Under the pieces are notes generated by a model. It saw nothing but the letters and a program-made list of their open reading frames with translations, was not told where the DNA came from and made no database searches. The position numbers and the translations under genes were made by a program. A stretch of 53,236 nt of DNA from DASRDU01 sp035560235. Lineage in GTDB: Bacteria; Acidobacteriota; Blastocatellia; RBC074. Positions 9,338 through 17,684 of this stretch are shown one piece after another. Each line of letters begins with the position of its first letter. Within the stretch, counting starts at the first letter, position 1. The stretch lies in the NCBI GenBank assembly GCA_035560235.1, contig DATMAG010000092.1:1-53236 (forward strand), written 5' to 3'.

Positions 9338-10216
9338 ATGTCAGCTGCAACTGAAAGTGAAATCATCATTCGCCCTCTGGCCAGCCTGGCAGAAATGCAC
9401 GCTGCTGAAAAACTTCAGCAGGATGTCTGGGGCATCGGTGACCTTGATACAGTTCACGCGCTTGAGATGATGGCCGTGCAGCACGCGGGCGGAACCGTGA
9501 TCGGCGCATTCGCTGATGATGAACTGATCGGCTTCGTTTACGGCTTCGTCGGCTTTGAAGACAGACAGGTCACGATTCACTCGCATCTGGCCGCAGTCAG
9601 ATCAGAATGGCGCAGCCGCAATGTCGGGTACCGCCTGAAACTGGCGCAGCGCGAAAATGCGCTCGCACGCGAAATCAGTCAGATCACCTGGACCTACGAT
9701 CCGCTGCAAAGCCTCAATGCGCATTTCAACTTTGCGAAGCTGGGCGTGACGACGAATAAATACAAGGTCAATTTTTACGGCGCTGAGATGACGATCCTCG
9801 TGCCCGGCATCGGCACCGACCGGTTCTGGGTGAACTGGTCGCTTGAGAGCGAACGCGTCAGAAGAAAAATCGCTGGCACGCCTGCCCTGCCCGATCCTGC
9901 CGAAGAACTTGCCGCCGCCGAAAGGCTGGTCGAACTGACGGCTGACAGTGTGCCGCGCCTGAATGACAGCGCGAACCTTTCGGGTTCTGCCGATGCGCCC
10001 GCGCTGCTCGTTGATATTCCGGCTGACATTGCGGCGGTCGAGCGCATTTCGACCGAACTGGCCATAGCGTGGCGCGAAACCACGCGGCAGGCTTTCACTG
10101 CAGCCTTCACTGCCGGTTACTCAGCTGTTGAGTTTTATTATCAGCGACAGTCACAGCCGCTCTGCGGCTCTTATCTGCTCTGCCCGTCAGCGCGGGCTGA
10201 AAAATACATTCGCTGA
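9338..10216 (+). CDS. GNAT-superfamily protein (COG3375 type)
   Basis: A 292-aa protein; the ATG at 9338 is preferred over a TTG at 9329 that overlaps the previous stop. Residues ~8-160 form a GNAT fold: EKLQQDVWGIGD, GTVIGAFADDELIGFVYGF, HSHLAAVRSEWRSRNVGYRLKLAQRENAL (the acetyl-CoA loop region, with RNVGYRLK in place of the usual Q/RxxGxG/A), TWTYDPLQSLNAHFNFAKLGV. This matches the uncharacterised COG3375 acetyltransferases, which in several bacteria lie near menaquinone genes; none is seen here. The C-terminal ~100 residues are family-specific and of unknown use. Five bases separate it from the GH78 remnant, so it is probably in the same transcript. Confidence 0.82.
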   Translation: MSAATESEIIIRPLASLAEMHAAEKLQQDVWGIGDLDTVHALEMMAVQHAGGTVIGAFADDELIGFVYGFVGFEDRQVTIHSHLAAVRSEWRSRNVGYRLKLAQRENALAREISQITWTYDPLQSLNAHFNFAKLGVTTNKYKVNFYGAEMTILVPGIGTDRFWVNWSLESERVRRKIAGTPALPDPAEELAAAERLVELTADSVPRLNDSANLSGSADAPALLVDIPADIAAVERISTELAIAWRETTRQAFTAAFTAGYSAVEFYYQRQSQPLCGSYLLCPSARAEKYIR

Positions 10217-10239
10217 CCTTTCATTTCAGGAGACCATTG

Positions 10240-11565
10240 ATGAGCGAAAGAATCCAACGCCGGGATTTCATCAGACACAGTCTGGCCACGGGCGCAGCCC
10301 TGACCCTCACTCACAACGTTTATGCCCGCCCGCTCGGAGCAAATGACCGCGTGCGCCTGGGCTTTATCGGCCTCGGGCGGCAGGGACGCGGGCTGCTCAG
10401 GACATTCATCAGAAACAAGGATGTCGAAGTCGCAGCGCTCTGCGACGTCTATGCTCCGCAACTGAAACAGGCGATGAATGAAGCGAAGCTCGAAGCGCCG
10501 GTCTTCAGCGACTTTCGCCGCCTGCTCGATGACAAAAGCATTGATGCTGTCGTCATTGCCACGCCCGATCACTGGCACGCGCTGAATGCCGTTATGGCCT
10601 GTCAGGCGGGCAAGGATGTTTACGTTGAAAAGCCGATTTCGGTCACGGTTGATGAGGGCCGCAAAATGGTGCAGGCGGCGCGCAAATACAATCGCATTGT
10701 CCAGGTCGGCACGATGCAGCGTTCAGGCAGGCATTATCAGACGGCGGCTGAAATCATTCGCAGCGGCCAGCTCGGCAAAATCACCTTCGTGCGCACCTGG
10801 AACTTCGGCAACGCTGCGCCCGAAGGCATCGGCAGCCCGCCGGACAGCATGATTCCTGACGGTCTGGACTGGGATATGTGGCTCGGCCCCGCGCCGAAAG
10901 TGCCGTTCAATGCCAATCGCTTCGGCGTGCATCCTGATCGCTGGTCAAGCTTTCGCTGGTTCTGGGATTACGCCGGAGGAATGATGACCGACTGGGGCGT
11001 GCATCATCTCGATATTGTGCAGATGCTGATGCAGGCTGATGCTCCGCGCTTTGTGACTGCGCTCGGCGGCAAGTACGCGCTCAGGGACAACCGCGAAACG
11101 CCCGACACGCTGATGGTGACTTACGAATATCCCGGCTTCGTCTGCACCTACGAAAACCGCGAATGCAACGCGCGCGGCGTCAACGGGCAGGGTTACGGCA
11201 TTTCATTTCACGGCACCGAAGGCACGCTCTATCTCAGTCGCGAAGGCTTTGAAATCACGCCCGAAGCGCGCCGCACCGGTGACAAGACAGAACCGCGCAC
11301 AAAGGCCCGCAGCGAGAGATCATCCAATTCGATGCTGGACGATCACGCGCGCAACTTTCTGGACTGCATCCGGTCACGTCAGGCGCCCGTGTGTGACATC
11401 GAAATCGGGCATCGTTCAACGACGACGGCGCTGCTCGGCAACATCGCGCTGCGTTCCGGTCACCGAATCAGCTGGAACTCCAGATCAGAGCAGATCGAAA
11501 ACGACAAAGCCGCGTCGCAGTTCCTCACGCGCGAATACCGCAAACCCTGGAAGCTGACGGTCTGA
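10240..11565 (+). CDS. Gfo/Idh/MocA-family oxidoreductase with Tat signal
   Basis: A 441-aa protein, ATG at 10240 with CAGGAG 8 bases upstream. The leader RRDFIRHSLATGAALTL (about 6-23) is a Tat signal, so it is exported folded, as common for this family in acidobacteria and planctomycetes. The Rossmann start VRLGFIGLGRQGRGLLRTF (about 39-57) binds NAD(P); VYVEKPISVTVDEGRKM contains the catalytic EKP motif. The C-terminal part has WDMWLGPAP, RWFWDYAGGMMTDWGVHHLDIVQ, typical of the secreted glucose-fructose-oxidoreductase-like subgroup. Likely oxidises or reduces a sugar or inositol derivative in the periplasm with tightly bound cofactor; substrate unknown. It ends the plus-strand block before a symmetrical terminator. 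Confidence 0.9.
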   Translation: MSERIQRRDFIRHSLATGAALTLTHNVYARPLGANDRVRLGFIGLGRQGRGLLRTFIRNKDVEVAALCDVYAPQLKQAMNEAKLEAPVFSDFRRLLDDKSIDAVVIATPDHWHALNAVMACQAGKDVYVEKPISVTVDEGRKMVQAARKYNRIVQVGTMQRSGRHYQTAAEIIRSGQLGKITFVRTWNFGNAAPEGIGSPPDSMIPDGLDWDMWLGPAPKVPFNANRFGVHPDRWSSFRWFWDYAGGMMTDWGVHHLDIVQMLMQADAPRFVTALGGKYALRDNRETPDTLMVTYEYPGFVCTYENRECNARGVNGQGYGISFHGTEGTLYLSREGFEITPEARRTGDKTEPRTKARSERSSNSMLDDHARNFLDCIRSRQAPVCDIEIGHRSTTTALLGNIALRSGHRISWNSRSEQIENDKAASQFLTREYRKPWKLTV

Positions 11566-11572
11566 GCATGCC

Positions 11573-11608
11573 GTGCAGAGTGCGGCGAGTTCTCGCCGCA
11601 CTCTGCAC
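11573..11608. terminator. Bidirectional terminator-like hairpin between convergent genes
   Basis: Perfect 16-bp stem (GTGCAGAGTGCGGCGA at 11573-11588 with its complement at 11593-11608) and a GTTC loop. It lies between the stop codons of the convergent Gfo/Idh gene and the serine hydrolase gene. There is no clear T-run on either side, so its strength as an intrinsic terminator is uncertain. Confidence 0.7.
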
Positions 11609-11637
11609 CCGTTCGTGTTCATTCTTTGCGAACCGGT

Positions 11638-13452
11638 TCAGGCTGTTCGCTTCGGCAGCAGCGTCAGCGCCGGAGATGCGCCCTGTTCCAGCTTCATGCT
11701 CTTCACTGCCCCGCCGCTCAATTCAAACTCAATGAAGTAACCAGCTGGTGCGCCTTCGATCTGAAAGCGTGTCGGGGTGACGGCGTTGAGCGTGTAAACC
11801 GGCTGTCCTGGCACGACGGCTTTCAGTTTGCCGCCGACGATTTCAATGCTGATTTCAATCGGCAGGCCGTCTGCGGCATATTTGCCCGTAAATTTTTTCA
11901 GTTCGTTTTCGCTCAGATTCAGACCTGCGACGGGTTCGGCCTTTTCGGGTGCGCGTTTGAAATTACCGAGCGCGTCAACATTGACTTCGGCCACCTGCCC
12001 CTGCGGGTTGAGGGTGAAGCTGACGAGGCCCTTGCCGAGCGAGCGATTGCGCCACTTCGACTGGAATGTATCGTAATGCCAGTGTTCGAGATCGCCCGTA
12101 AAGGCCTGGCCATAACGCGCGACCAGATGGCCGTCTTCAATTTTGAGTATCAGATCGCCATACATTTCGTTCTGATAAGTGCCAGCGTATTTTTCGAGCG
12201 CGAGCGAGGGCTTTGTGTCCTTGGCGCGGCCTTCGATCTGTTTCTTTTCGGCCTCTTTGCCCTGTGCTTCGAGCGCCTTCACGGCTTTGAGCATGACTGC
12301 GCTCCAGTCTTTCTGCGGCTGATTGAGAAAGGCGTCAATGATGCGATATTCAAGCGCCTCGCGCAGACTTGAACCGTTCATATTGGTCAGAATCACCATC
12401 CCGAATTTTTCTTCGGGAACCATCGAAACCAGCGCGCTCATGCCGTCAATATTGCCGCCGTGTTCGACGATCTTGCGCCCGTGATAATCGTGCAGAAACC
12501 AGCCCAGACCGTAAGCGATGAAGTGCGCGTCCTGCGCCAGCAGATTCCAGGGCGGATCGTTGTTGATGATCGTGTGCGGCTTGTGCATCTCCCTGACCGC
12601 GCCGGAACTGATCAGCCGTTTGCCATCGTAACTGCCCTCGCCAAGCTGCAACCGCACCCACTGCGCCATTTCCATGACGCTGGAGTTGATCGAACCGGCA
12701 GGCGCAATGTTGTCAATGTTGCGCCAGGGAATGACCTGCACCTTCTCATCAATCTTTGCGTGCGGCGCGGCCACGTTGTTCATGCCTTTCAAGGCGTTGA
12801 TGCTGGTGCTGCTTTCCTTCATGCCGAGCGGCGCGAAGATGCGCGCTTTGATGAAATCATCCCAGCTTTGGCCGCTGACTGTCGCGACGACCTGACCGGC
12901 GGTGAGATACATAATGTTCTGGTAGCCGAAATTGCTGCGAAAGCTCCAGGAGGGTTTCAGGTAACGCACGCGCCGGATGATCTCGTTGCGATCCAGCGAT
13001 GAGCCGTACCAGAGCAGGTCGCCGCGTTCGAGGCCGCTGCGATGACAGAGCAGATCGCGCAGCGTCATCTGCTGGGAGGCATAAGCGTCGTAAAGTTCAA
13101 ATCCGGCGTAATGCTTCGTCACCGGGTCATCCCATTTCACTTTGGCCTCATCAACAAGCATCGCCACCGCCGCCGCCGTGAAGGCCTTGGACGATGAACC
13201 GATGGCAAAGAGCGTGCGTTCTGTAACCGGATCAGACTTGCCCAGTTCGCGCACGCCGTAGCCTTTGGCGAAAATGATTTTGTCATCTTTGACAATCGCA
13301 ATCGCCACGCCCGGCACTTCCCATTCCTTCATTGCCCTGCTGACGTAATCATCAAAGCCCTGCATTGGCGCGTCCTGCGCGAAGGCCTGGGCAGCGGCAA
13401 AAAGCATCAGAATGAAAAACAGGACAGTCCGAATACAACTGGGTGATTTCAT
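11638..13452 (-). CDS. Serine hydrolase (beta-lactamase class C / Pab87-like) with DUF3471 domain
   Basis: A 604-aa exported protein; signal peptide residues 1-25 (hydrophobic core, cleavage near AQAFAQ). The catalytic domain (about 30-380) has SxxK at S86-K89 (GSSSKAF), YxN in FGYQNIMY (~199) and HGG in VEHGGNIDG (~336), so it is complete for a class C/penicillin-binding-protein-fold hydrolase. Residues ~400-500 form a DUF3471 domain (LEKYAGTYQNEMYGDL ... HWHYDTFQSKWRN), and a second beta-rich domain follows. Relatives are D-aminopeptidases, esterases and peptidases rather than true beta-lactamases. The neighbouring D-aminoacylase/dipeptidase operon makes a D-amino-acid peptidase role attractive, but this is inference. 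An AAGGAGC site precedes the start. Confidence 0.9.
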   Translation of the reverse strand: MKSPSCIRTVLFFILMLFAAAQAFAQDAPMQGFDDYVSRAMKEWEVPGVAIAIVKDDKIIFAKGYGVRELGKSDPVTERTLFAIGSSSKAFTAAAVAMLVDEAKVKWDDPVTKHYAGFELYDAYASQQMTLRDLLCHRSGLERGDLLWYGSSLDRNEIIRRVRYLKPSWSFRSNFGYQNIMYLTAGQVVATVSGQSWDDFIKARIFAPLGMKESSTSINALKGMNNVAAPHAKIDEKVQVIPWRNIDNIAPAGSINSSVMEMAQWVRLQLGEGSYDGKRLISSGAVREMHKPHTIINNDPPWNLLAQDAHFIAYGLGWFLHDYHGRKIVEHGGNIDGMSALVSMVPEEKFGMVILTNMNGSSLREALEYRIIDAFLNQPQKDWSAVMLKAVKALEAQGKEAEKKQIEGRAKDTKPSLALEKYAGTYQNEMYGDLILKIEDGHLVARYGQAFTGDLEHWHYDTFQSKWRNRSLGKGLVSFTLNPQGQVAEVNVDALGNFKRAPEKAEPVAGLNLSENELKKFTGKYAADGLPIEISIEIVGGKLKAVVPGQPVYTLNAVTPTRFQIEGAPAGYFIEFELSGGAVKSMKLEQGASPALTLLPKRTA

Positions 13453-13515
13453 GATCTGCTCCTTCTGGTGAATGCTTGACAGGCAGCGGGGAAACGCTGC
13501 CAGGATGCGACATTT

Positions 13516-14694
13516 TCAAACCGTCCAGATTTGCGTGAGGACACGTTTGAAGTTGCCGCCGAGAATGCCTTCAATGTCATTGTCAGAATATTTGCGGCGA
13601 ATCAGCCCTTCGGTCAGATCGAACATGCGGCGCGGGTGATTGATGCCTTCAATATCTATTTTTTCGCGGAAGCCGTAGCTGCCTTTGTAACCGGCGCGCA
13701 ACTGCTTGTTCTGTTCCGGCGGCATCGCATCGTAGCCATAAAGATCAATGTCGCTGCCGACGCCGAGATGTTCCGGGCCGATCAGATTGCGGACGTGATC
13801 GTAATGGTTGAGCGCGTCTTCGATGGTGGTGGGTTCATCGTTTTTGACAAACATCCGCACGCCGGTAATGCCCATCACGCTGCCCGCCGCGCCGACCTTT
13901 TTGATTGCTTCGTCTGATTTGCAGCGCGGATGACCAGGCGCAAGCGCGCGGCAGTTGGAGTGCGTAATCAGTACCGGCTTTCTGGAAAGCTCAAAAGCAT
14001 CCAGCGTCGTGCGGTCGCCGCAATGTGAAACGTCAACCGCCATCCCGACCTTGTTCATACGCTCGATGATTGCGGCCCCGAAATCACTGATGCCTTCGTC
14101 GCGCCGCTCGGTCGAACCGTTGCCGATCAGGTTGCGCGCGTTGTATGTCAGTTGCGACACGCGCTGACCCAGGTTGCGAAAGAAATCAACATCATCAGGG
14201 CGGCGAAACTGATCAGAATTTTGCAGGCCGAGCAGAATGCCGACTTTGCCTGAAGTCCTGACGCGATCTAAATCAGCCGCGCTGTCAATCCGCATAAAAT
14301 TCTCGCTCTGTCCGGCGATAAAGCCGTTCCACCCGGCAAAAAATTTCAGCGTCTCCAGATAAGCTTCAGGCCCGCCAAGTCCGACCGCGATGTGAAAAAC
14401 GTGAATTCCCGAATCCTTGTAAGGCTGCAGATCAGCCGTCGTGAAAGTTTCAGGATCAGCGAACCACTTCGCCTGCTTCGGAAAGTTGAGCGTCAGCGGG
14501 CTGAGCATATCAATCACGGTTGAGCGCCTGACCAGATCAATGGCCCGCGCTGAATATTCAACGGGTGAACCTGCAAACAGACGATAGCGCCCGCGATTGA
14601 TCATCGGCGCAGCCAGCACCGCCGCTCCCGCGCCCGCCATCGTTTTCAACATGCCACGACGCGTCAGTGATCTCGCTTCAGTGTTACTGGTCAT
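13516..14694 (-). CDS. Membrane dipeptidase (peptidase family M19), Tat-type leader
   Basis: A 392-aa protein; I take the ATG at 14694 (GAGG upstream) because the longer frame to 14787 runs through a palindromic repeat. The leader SLTRRGMLKTMAGAGAAVLAAPM is Tat-like, so it is periplasmic. M19 features: VIDMLSPL (the usual DxHxD metal pair is altered to D-M-L), VSQLTYNARNLIGNGSTE, VDVSHCGDRTTLDAF (His ligand), LITHSNCRALAPGHPR (His ligand and substrate Arg), VGSDIDLYG. Most members hydrolyse dipeptides with a D- or unusual C-terminal residue, and beta-lactams. Loss of the first HxD is worth noting and could reduce activity. Third gene of the rpiR operon, separated from the D-aminoacylase by a palindromic insertion of about 130 bases. 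Confidence 0.88.
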   Translation of the reverse strand: MTSNTEARSLTRRGMLKTMAGAGAAVLAAPMINRGRYRLFAGSPVEYSARAIDLVRRSTVIDMLSPLTLNFPKQAKWFADPETFTTADLQPYKDSGIHVFHIAVGLGGPEAYLETLKFFAGWNGFIAGQSENFMRIDSAADLDRVRTSGKVGILLGLQNSDQFRRPDDVDFFRNLGQRVSQLTYNARNLIGNGSTERRDEGISDFGAAIIERMNKVGMAVDVSHCGDRTTLDAFELSRKPVLITHSNCRALAPGHPRCKSDEAIKKVGAAGSVMGITGVRMFVKNDEPTTIEDALNHYDHVRNLIGPEHLGVGSDIDLYGYDAMPPEQNKQLRAGYKGSYGFREKIDIEGINHPRRMFDLTEGLIRRKYSDNDIEGILGGNFKRVLTQIWTV

Positions 14695-14728
14695 AGTCAG
14701 ATGAATCCTCAGTTGGGGTGAATTCAAC

Positions 14729-14853
14729 GAAGAAGAGAGATGACGGAACACACGGAAATAACGGAACAGACGAAAAGCTTCAGTCATTGTTCAGGTTCAG
14801 TTCCGTTTCTGTTTGTTCCGTTCATTCTGGCTGTTCCGTATTCTCTCTTCTTT
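14729..14853. repeat. Palindromic element, GGAACA family, copy 1
   Basis: Imperfect inverted repeat of about 45-50 bp per arm (14729-14773 and about 14800-14853) built from repeated CGGAACA-like units and bounded by AAGAAGAGAGA / TCTCTCTTCTT. The centre contains AAGCTTCAG. A second copy with the same units, ends and centre is at 29071-29173. The element's edge touches the TAA stop of the D-aminoacylase (complement of 14855-14857) and fills the gap to the dipeptidase inside the operon. It probably spread by copying; effect on read-through or mRNA stability unknown. Confidence 0.8.
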
Positions 14854-14854
14854 A

Positions 14855-16507
14855 TTATTGGGAAAGCTGGCGTCCCGGCCCGTAAATCACCTGTCCGGGG
14901 CGCGAGCCAGTGTGTTTGCCGTGATCAATCACGACCTGCCCGTTGACGAGTACGTAATCAATGCCTTCGGGATAGAGCAGCGGCTGTTCATAGGTTGAGC
15001 GATCCTGAATCCGGTCGTAATCAAAGATCACCACATCGGCCTGATAACCTTCAGCAATCATCCCGCGACGTGCGAGGCGCATTCTCGTCGCGGGCCACGA
15101 AGTCATTTTGCGAATCGCTTCTTCGAGCGTCAGCGCCTTGCGTTCGCGCACGTAACGCGCAATCAGGCGCGGGAAGTTGCCGTAACTGCGCGGGTGCGGC
15201 AGTCCGAGATCATCCTGTTCACCGGCTTTGAGTGCGGCTCCGGCATCGCTGCCGATGCTTGTCCACGCAAAGCGCAATGCCGTTTCAATGTCCTGCTCGC
15301 TCATCATGTGATAGATCGCCATCACGCGCCCCTGCCCCTGCGCGACCAGATCGAAGGCAGCATCAGCAGGCTCTTTGCCCCACTCCTTCGCAATCTGCGT
15401 CATCGTTTTGCCGTTGAAGCGGGCATTTTCAGGGTTGCGCGCATTGACCATCACCACGCCGTCCCAGCCGCCTGCGGCTTCGATGATGTTCCACCAGCCG
15501 GGCGAGCCGGTTTTGATCTCTTCCTTCAGGCGCACCCGCGTGGCCGGATCGTTCAGCCGCTTGAGCAGCGCCTCGCGCCCGCCTTCAAAGGCCCACGATG
15601 GAATCGTCGCTTCAAGGCCCGTCCCGCCTGCGGTGTAAAGATACAGGTCAGCCGCGACATCAACGTTGCGCGCCCGCGCCTGTTCGATCAGCGCGCCGAC
15701 TTCGCGCATCATCTTTCCCCAGCCCGGCTGCCACGCGGCCTTGAGATGAAAGACTTCAACCGGCAGCCCGCCGCGTTCACCGATAGTGATGGCTTCGGCC
15801 ACTGAATCGAGCAGTTCACGGCCTTCGCCGCGAATGTGGCTGGCATAGATGCCGCCGTACCGGCCCGCGATTTTCGCCATCTCGACCAGTTCATTTGTCA
15901 TGGCATAACTGCTCGGCGGATAAATGAGCGCCGTAGTCAGGCCCATCGCGCCGTTGCGCATGGCGGTTTCGACAATCGCGCCCATCCTGGCCAGTTCCTC
16001 AGCATTCGGTTCGCGGGCCGACATCCCAAGCACCGCGACGCGCGCCTGCGTTTCGCTGAAGTAGCTGCCGAAGTTGATGCTGATGCCGTTCTTTTCGAGG
16101 CTGGCAAAGTATTCAGGAATTTTTTCGGCTGAAACGGGAAAGCCGCCTTCGCCGCCAATCGCCGTCGTGACGCCCATCCGCAGTTTGTTTTCCGCGAGGC
16201 CGTTACGCGGCAGCACTGAGCCGGACTGATCCATCATGTCAATCCAGCCGGGCGAAACGTAGCGGCCCTTTGCGTCAAGCTCCTGGCGACCACGCCCGGT
16301 GACGCGGCCAATTCTGACAAAGCAACCTTTATCAATCGCCACATCGGCCAGAATCCAGGGATTGCCTGCGCCATCCAGCACGCGGCCATTACGAATGACC
16401 AGATCATACTGCGGCTCGCTGGTCTGCCCGCTCAGCGTTGTCACGCTGAGCGAAAGCGCAAGAACGACGAACAGAAAAATCCGCACGGGGCGATGTATGA
16501 TTTTCAT
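14855..16507 (-). CDS. N-acyl-D-amino-acid deacylase (D-aminoacylase-like amidohydrolase), variant metal site
   Basis: A 550-aa exported protein (signal peptide about 1-28, ending in TLSGQT); ATG at 16507 chosen over an upstream GTG at 16528. It shows the COG3653 D-aminoacylase fold: YDLVIRNGRVLDGAGNP, SPGWIDMMDQSGS, LRMGVTTAIGGEGGFP, ASHIRGEGRELLDSV, VEVFHLKAAWQPGWGK, WTSIGSDAGA, PRSYGNFPRLIARY, VLVNGQVVIDHG. The HxH of classical amidohydrolases (PGFIDxHxH) is replaced by DMMDQ, and the metal Cys of D-aminoacylase is Glu (GGEGGF). His of SHIRGEG, His of EVFHLK and the Asp of GSDAG remain. It would release D-amino acids from N-acyl forms. Cotranscribed with rpiR (14-base gap) and the M19 dipeptidase. 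Confidence 0.88.
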   Translation of the reverse strand: MKIIHRPVRIFLFVVLALSLSVTTLSGQTSEPQYDLVIRNGRVLDGAGNPWILADVAIDKGCFVRIGRVTGRGRQELDAKGRYVSPGWIDMMDQSGSVLPRNGLAENKLRMGVTTAIGGEGGFPVSAEKIPEYFASLEKNGISINFGSYFSETQARVAVLGMSAREPNAEELARMGAIVETAMRNGAMGLTTALIYPPSSYAMTNELVEMAKIAGRYGGIYASHIRGEGRELLDSVAEAITIGERGGLPVEVFHLKAAWQPGWGKMMREVGALIEQARARNVDVAADLYLYTAGGTGLEATIPSWAFEGGREALLKRLNDPATRVRLKEEIKTGSPGWWNIIEAAGGWDGVVMVNARNPENARFNGKTMTQIAKEWGKEPADAAFDLVAQGQGRVMAIYHMMSEQDIETALRFAWTSIGSDAGAALKAGEQDDLGLPHPRSYGNFPRLIARYVRERKALTLEEAIRKMTSWPATRMRLARRGMIAEGYQADVVIFDYDRIQDRSTYEQPLLYPEGIDYVLVNGQVVIDHGKHTGSRPGQVIYGPGRQLSQ

Positions 16508-16521
16508 GTGTTTCAGAATTA

Positions 16522-17406
16522 TCAGCACCAGCGATTGCCGGATTCATATTCCTTGTTGATGCGGCCCAGGGCTTTCAATGAATGCGCCGGATCACACTTG
16601 GTGACGGCGATGGTAATGGCATTGATGACGGCCAGTGGCGCAACATATGTTCCAACAAATGACTGGCTGGCGACCGGAGCCAGCAGGTATTCATCGCAGA
16701 TTTCAACCAGCGGCGACAGTTTGCTGTCAGTCAGGCCAACCGTGTAAGCGCCTGTTTCGTGCGCTTCGCGCGCGGCTTCGACGGTGTCACGCAGGCCGCG
16801 TCTGAAAGTGATTGCAAAGACCAGATCGCGCCGCGTGACGGTCATCAGGTGATTGCGCAATCGCCCGCCACCCGCCGTTACCGCTCTGACAGGCAGGCCC
16901 AGCGTATGCAGTGTGTATTCCATATGCAGCGACAACATGCTGGCCAGGTCAAGCCCGATAATCAGCACCTGTCTCGCTCGCATGATGCGCCGGGCCAGGC
17001 GGACGATCTGTTTCGGATCAATCGTTTCGATGACGGTATGCAGGTTGAGGCGATCTTCCTGCAATCCGACGACGACTGACTGCTCAGGGTCGGCCTCGTC
17101 GCGCACGCTGCGCTGCACAATTTCAAAAGGTGTCGGCGTTGACGGCGCACGCCCTTCGAGAAAGCACTTGCGGGCGCTTTCAATGAAGTCGCCATAGCCG
17201 CGATAGCCCAGATCCTGCGCCGTGCGCACGACCGTTCCGGCGTCCACGCCCACCTGCTGCGCAAGCTGGCTGGCGGTCAGAAACACGGCGGTCTGCAAAT
17301 GATCGTTGACATATTTTATGACCCGCTGACGCTGTTTGCCGAGTTGCGCATATCCGGCTTCAACCCGTTCTCTGAATGATTGTCCGTTTTGCTGATGTTT
17401 GTTCAT
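16522..17406 (-). CDS. MurR/RpiR-family transcriptional regulator
   Basis: A 294-aa regulator. Residues ~10-85 are the HTH_6 DNA-binding domain (GKQRQRVIKYVNDHL, LTASQLAQQVGVDAGTVVRTAQDLGYRGYGDF). Residues ~125-265 are a SIS domain (ARQVLIIGLDLASMLSLHMEYTL, DLVFAITFRRGLRDTVEAA, VGLTDSKLSPL) that in relatives binds a phosphosugar such as MurNAc-6-P. First gene of an operon with D-aminoacylase and M19 dipeptidase, and divergent from the TonB receptor, so it probably controls uptake and breakdown of peptidoglycan- or D-amino-acid-derived compounds. A strong promoter with a palindrome between its -35 and -10 boxes lies 28 bases upstream of the start, consistent with autorepression. Confidence 0.92.
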   Translation of the reverse strand: MNKHQQNGQSFRERVEAGYAQLGKQRQRVIKYVNDHLQTAVFLTASQLAQQVGVDAGTVVRTAQDLGYRGYGDFIESARKCFLEGRAPSTPTPFEIVQRSVRDEADPEQSVVVGLQEDRLNLHTVIETIDPKQIVRLARRIMRARQVLIIGLDLASMLSLHMEYTLHTLGLPVRAVTAGGGRLRNHLMTVTRRDLVFAITFRRGLRDTVEAAREAHETGAYTVGLTDSKLSPLVEICDEYLLAPVASQSFVGTYVAPLAVINAITIAVTKCDPAHSLKALGRINKEYESGNRWC

Positions 17407-17433
17407 GGATAGTTCTTATCAGGGCCTGATCTG

Positions 17434-17461
17434 ATTATATTGCAGATTTTCTGCTTTGCAA
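17434..17461 (-). promoter_or_regulatory. rpiR-operon promoter with embedded palindromic operator
   Basis: On the minus strand, -35 TTGCAA (17461-17456), a 16-base spacer, and a consensus -10 TATAAT (17439-17434), about 28 bases before the rpiR ATG at 17406. The spacer is a perfect palindrome, GCAGA-TTT-TCTGC (17442-17454), and a wider ATTGCA...TGCAAT pair (17439-17444 / 17457-17462) brackets it. A repressor bound there would cover both boxes. That RpiR itself binds is inferred from position. Confidence 0.72.
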
Positions 17462-17480
17462 TATTCATTGCATCAATTCC

Positions 17481-17509
17481 TTGACTTCGCCTGACTCAAT
17501 TGTTATAGA
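17481..17509 (+). promoter_or_regulatory. Sigma-70-type promoter for the TonB receptor
   Basis: TTGACT (17481-17486), 17-base spacer, TATAGA (17504-17509). It lies about 175 bases upstream of the receptor ATG at 17685 and about 20 bases from the -35 box of the divergent rpiR promoter, so a single regulator could affect both. A 5' leader of about 165 bases follows; no known riboswitch was recognised in it. Confidence 0.65.
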
Positions 17510-17684
17510 TGAGGCTCCGCATTGTAATTCTGGTTGTTCATTCTTTCTGCAAACAAAAACTGGCTGGCGATCTGAGCTGCATCAGATCTGATTTACGAAT
17601 GGTATCAAGGCTTTCGTGACTGTTGTCCGTCCGCGCACTCGTACCATAACACTGTGGCAATCATTAACCCTGGAGGATTCAGTT

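Noticed and set aside
11626..12372. 248-codon plus-strand frame opposite the serine hydrolase
   Set aside because: Antisense shadow; the minus-strand frame has a signal peptide, SxxK, YxN, HGG and a DUF3471 domain.
14695..14787. N-terminal extension of the M19 dipeptidase (residues MTEAFRLFRYF...)
   Set aside because: It is encoded by the palindromic element; a Tat leader with a ribosome site begins at 14694.
17510..17684. Riboswitch in the long leader of the TonB receptor (for example cobalamin)
   Set aside because: No B12-box-like GCCACTG motif or other known aptamer core was seen; substrate logic points elsewhere.
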